Origin: Candidatus Brocadiia bacterium
Lineage (GTDB): Bacteria; Planctomycetota; MHYJ01; WSZJ01
Length of the DNA stretch: 8,027 nucleotides
Assembly (NCBI GenBank): GCA_013360825.1
Contig: JABWAY010000185.1
Location: 1-8,027 of the forward strand
Direction of reading: 5' to 3'
The notes under the pieces are model-generated. The model was given only the letters and a program-made list of their open reading frames with translations, was not told the DNA's origin and did not search any database. Each line of letters begins with the position of its first letter. Position 1 is the stretch's first letter. This document shows, one piece after another, positions 6,456 to 8,027 of this stretch. A program made the position numbers and the translations under genes.

Positions 6456-7313
6456 TCACTTTTTCCCGGCTGCCTTCTCGGCCGCCGTCACCTCGGCCAT
6501 CGCCTTGTCCGCATCCTTCGCGACCGGCTGGCCCTTGAACTCCGTCTGCACCGACTTCAGCAGCTCCTTCGCCTTCGCGAAATCCCCCGCGTCCTTCGCC
6601 GCCACGGCGTCCGCGATCCGGCCTTTCGCCCCCTCGACGAGCTGGTCCAGCGCTCCCTGCGCCTTCTCCGTCCAGCTCTTCGCCGCCGGATTCTTCGCCA
6701 TTGCCTTCAGAATCCCGGCGTAGAGATCGACCGCCTCCTTCACCTTGCCGTCGGCGGTCGCCTTTTCACCCGCCGCCAGCTTCTCGAGCAGGTAGACGTA
6801 CGAGTCGGAATCCAGCCCCGGCCCGACCACCTTCTCCGCCTCCGCCATTTTCTCGATCACCTGCTTCGCCGACATCCCGCCCTGCTGCTTCCCGATCTCC
6901 TTCCCGTCCGGCGTGCACCAGACCGTCGCCGGCGCGCGGAACGTTCCCTGGAAAAACTTCCCGCCCGCGGACGCATTGCACGAGATGTGGTCCTCGCACG
7001 TGATTCCCGGATGGATCTTGCACATCTCCCGGTCCCCGACCTTCTCCGTCCCGTGCCCGGAATCCTTGCTGCAGTACACGTTCACCCAGCGCTTCGAGGC
7101 CGCCACAAAGTCCTTGTTCGCATAGACAGAACTGTCCATGCCGGTGCAGCCGGGTCAGCCGTCCTTGTGGAACGTGACGTGGATCGGGACGTTCCGGGCC
7201 TTGGCCTCCGCGAGGGCTTCATCCCAGGTCTTCGACCACCGGCACTCCGGCCCGCGGGCGAAGGCGGGAAGTGCGGCGACGGCGAAAAGGGCGACGAGGG
7301 CGAGACGGCGCAT
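6456..7313 (-). CDS. Secreted thioredoxin-fold selenoprotein with UxxC active site (TGA at 7157-7155 read as Sec)
   Basis: Read through one in-frame TGA, this encodes 285 residues. Residues 1-19 are a signal peptide (MRRLALVALF..., cut after AFA19). A thioredoxin fold follows: DEALAEAKARNVPIHVTF (31-48) is the first helix and strand, then the redox motif Sec53-Pro54-Gly55-Cys56, helix and strand MDSSVYANKDFVAASKRWVNVYC, and later the cis-proline strand RAPATVWCTPDGKEI with Pro128. The TGA sits at the N-terminal, nucleophilic position of a CxxC motif, where Sec replaces Cys in redox selenoproteins. Between Cys81 and the cis-proline is a Cys/His-rich insert (Cys81, His87, Cys98, His101, Cys106, His109, Cys112). 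Residues about 167-285 are an Ala/Lys-rich helical tail resembling TPR repeats. The likely role is periplasmic thiol redox chemistry; the substrate is unknown. The start at 7313 has GGAG 8 nt upstream and begins the signal peptide. The terminal stop is TGA before a hairpin, so TGA is not globally reassigned. The alternatives are a nonsense mutation or sequencing error of a Cys codon. Confidence 0.82.
7120..7141 (-). promoter_or_regulatory. Bacterial SECIS hairpin inside the selenoprotein coding sequence
   Basis: In the mRNA the arms GCAUGGACA and UGUCUAUGC pair over 9 bp (one G-U wobble) around a GUUC tetraloop. The stem starts 13 nt, and the loop 22 nt, after the UGA. Known bacterial SECIS elements place the apical loop about 16-37 nt after the UGA and have G, often followed by U, among the first loop bases for SelB contact; both conditions hold here. 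The UGA is followed by C, a weak termination context. The element would recruit SelB and Sec-tRNA to decode the UGA as selenocysteine. Confidence 0.78.
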
Positions 7314-7627
7314 GGCGGGATCTCCGAAGGGTGTCAGGGAGGACACTATAAATGGCGGGGCATCGGCGGGAGGGAGAAAACCGGGAGCGCGGGGGGCGCT
7401 CAGGTCGGGAGGGGGCCCGGGTCGGGGGAGCCAGAGGCGGTGAAGGCGGGGGGACAGAATCTCGAGAAGATTCCGGAAAGTTTCGTCATTCAGGGTCGGC
7501 GCGGTGCTTTATGTATGGAAGGGAAAAGAGTTCGCGGGTCTTGGACGAGGGAGCGAGGGATGCTGGAGATCGATCGAGGTTGTGGAGGAAGCCGGACCCC
7601 GGACCCCGGATACGGCCGGCCCCGGGA
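7314..7627. other. Non-coding spacer with clustered G-tracts between the selenoprotein and sigma factor genes
   Basis: No convincing gene is seen here. The left end holds the selenoprotein leader and -10 box. From 7357 to 7453 the plus strand has about ten runs of three or more G. The tightest is 7407-7428, with four G-runs separated by loops of 1, 3 and 2 nt, which fits the G-quadruplex consensus. A hairpin, AGCGC/GCGCT, with a G5 loop lies at 7386-7400. Nearer the sigma gene are GGACCCC repeated twice in tandem (7594-7607) and the palindrome GGCCGGCC (7614-7621). TATGTA (7510-7515) is a possible plus-strand -10 but has no partner. Confidence 0.5.
7345..7350 (-). promoter_or_regulatory. -10 element of the selenoprotein gene
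   Basis: On the minus strand TATAGT (5 of 6 matches to TATAAT), within ATTTATAGTG, is the only A/T-rich patch upstream of the gene. Initiation near 7338 would give a leader of about 25 nt containing GGAG at 7322-7325. No recognisable -35 box lies 16-19 bp further upstream, where the sequence is C-rich. This may mean activator dependence or an alternative sigma factor. Confidence 0.45.
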
Positions 7628-8027
7628 ATGGACCAGTTCCGGCGGCTTTCCGCGGCGGTCCGCCGCGAGCTGAATCTCCCCCCATTCGACGTCGACGACG
7701 TCGCTCAGGAAGCGTGGATCTGGATCGAGTGCGAGAGGGCACGCCCCCGGTCCGCGCGGACGACCCCCTCGTTCGAGGCGAAAATCGCACGGCACACCGG
7801 CCTCAACTTCCTGCGCGATTCGCGGCATCGCACCAGGCGGGAACGTTTCGTGAGCCGGCACGAAGTCGATGGAGACCGCGGGCGATTCCCGGACGATGAC
7901 CCGCCCGAGGCCCGGGTCTGGGAACTGCTGGGTCTGCTGAAGCCGGAAGAGCGCGATCTGCTGACGGCGGTCGCGCTTGAGAAGCTGACGCGGACCGAAC
8001 TGGCCCGGCGGACCGGGAAGCCCCGCA
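7628..8027 (+). CDS. ECF-type sigma-70-family RNA polymerase sigma factor (partial, C-terminus cut)
   Basis: 133 codons are visible before the window edge. Residues 5 to about 75 match sigma region 2: FRRLSAAVRREL, then DVDDVAQEAWIWIE (21-34), the usual D-x-x-D-x-x-QE core-polymerase contact, and then FEAKIARHTGLNFLRDSRHRTRRE (49-72), the -10 recognition helix area. After an acidic linker (about 79-95), WELLGLLKPEERDLLTAVALEKLTRTELARRTGKPR (98-133) matches the start of region 4, with the helix-turn-helix just beginning. Region 2 is short: little precedes the DVDDVAQE motif. The ATG at 7628 is the first good start; only a weak GGGA lies close before it, and a GGAGG 35 nt upstream is too far. 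It would direct polymerase to a small regulon; no anti-sigma gene is visible. It is divergent from the selenoprotein gene, which makes that gene a possible, unproven target. Confidence 0.75.
   Translation, partial: MDQFRRLSAAVRRELNLPPFDVDDVAQEAWIWIECERARPRSARTTPSFEAKIARHTGLNFLRDSRHRTRRERFVSRHEVDGDRGRFPDDDPPEARVWELLGLLKPEERDLLTAVALEKLTRTELARRTGKPR

Noticed and set aside
6456..7139. A separate cytoplasmic protein starting at the ATG at 7139
   Set aside because: This ATG lies inside the SECIS stem, has no Shine-Dalgarno, and would begin in the middle of a thioredoxin fold just after its Cys. The upstream in-frame ORF supplies the signal peptide and first strand.
7155..7157. TGA as a nonsense mutation or a reassigned Trp/Gly codon
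   Set aside because: A pseudogene would not explain the well-placed GUUC hairpin and its unusual codons. The frame downstream is undamaged, and the gene itself ends in TGA before a hairpin, arguing against general reassignment. A sequencing error in a Cys codon cannot be fully excluded.
6987..7673. Plus-strand ORF of 228 codons across the G-rich spacer
   Set aside because: It overlaps the selenoprotein antisense, is Gly/Arg low-complexity in the spacer, and has no ribosome binding site or domain.
1..8027. CRISPR array, tRNA/rRNA genes, transposase or attachment sites
   Set aside because: No regularly spaced repeats, no tRNA-like cloverleaf motifs and no transposase-type ORFs were seen on either strand. 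Only short palindromes expected in GC-rich DNA were found.

Overview
The window is strongly GC-rich. It carries mostly exported or enzyme genes in short, independent transcription units that alternate between strands. A secreted HEAT-repeat plus VWA protein with a W..WW motif between the domains, small signal-peptide proteins of unknown function, a short ECF-type sigma factor and an uncharacterised B12/radical SAM enzyme together suggest a member of the Planctomycetota or a close relative. This is inferred from gene content and could be wrong. No phage, insertion sequence, CRISPR or tRNA signal was seen, so the region looks chromosomal.

Layout: positions 1-153 (-) hold the start of a membrane-anchored protein cut by the window edge. 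Positions 344-967 (-) encode a lipoprotein with its own promoter and a clear intrinsic terminator. Diverging from it, 1068-2372 (+) encodes a cobalamin-binding radical SAM enzyme, probably translated from a nearly leaderless mRNA. Positions 2515-4128 (+) encode the HEAT/VWA protein, which converges within 14 bp on a small secreted protein at 4143-4541 (-). Diverging again, 4709-6391 (+) encodes an M3-family zinc oligoendopeptidase. It meets the selenoprotein gene at 6456-7313 (-) over a shared hairpin. A G-tract-rich spacer follows, then the start of a sigma-70-family factor at 7628 (+), cut by the window end.

The most important observation is at 7155-7157 on the minus strand. Two ORFs that would normally be called separately are in the same frame and separated by a single TGA. 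Read through, they form one 285-residue secreted thioredoxin-fold protein whose active site is Sec53-Pro-Gly-Cys56, with the TGA exactly at the nucleophilic cysteine position. Thirteen nucleotides after the TGA is a 9-bp hairpin with a GUUC loop, at the distance and with the loop G expected of a bacterial SECIS element. The only A/T-ending Ser and Tyr codons in the gene fall inside this hairpin. I therefore annotate a selenoprotein with a Cys/His-rich insertion and a helical TPR-like tail; I do not recognise it as a named family.

The genes do not form an obvious pathway. The recurring theme is the cell envelope: five of the eight proteins carry a signal peptide, lipobox or membrane anchor.
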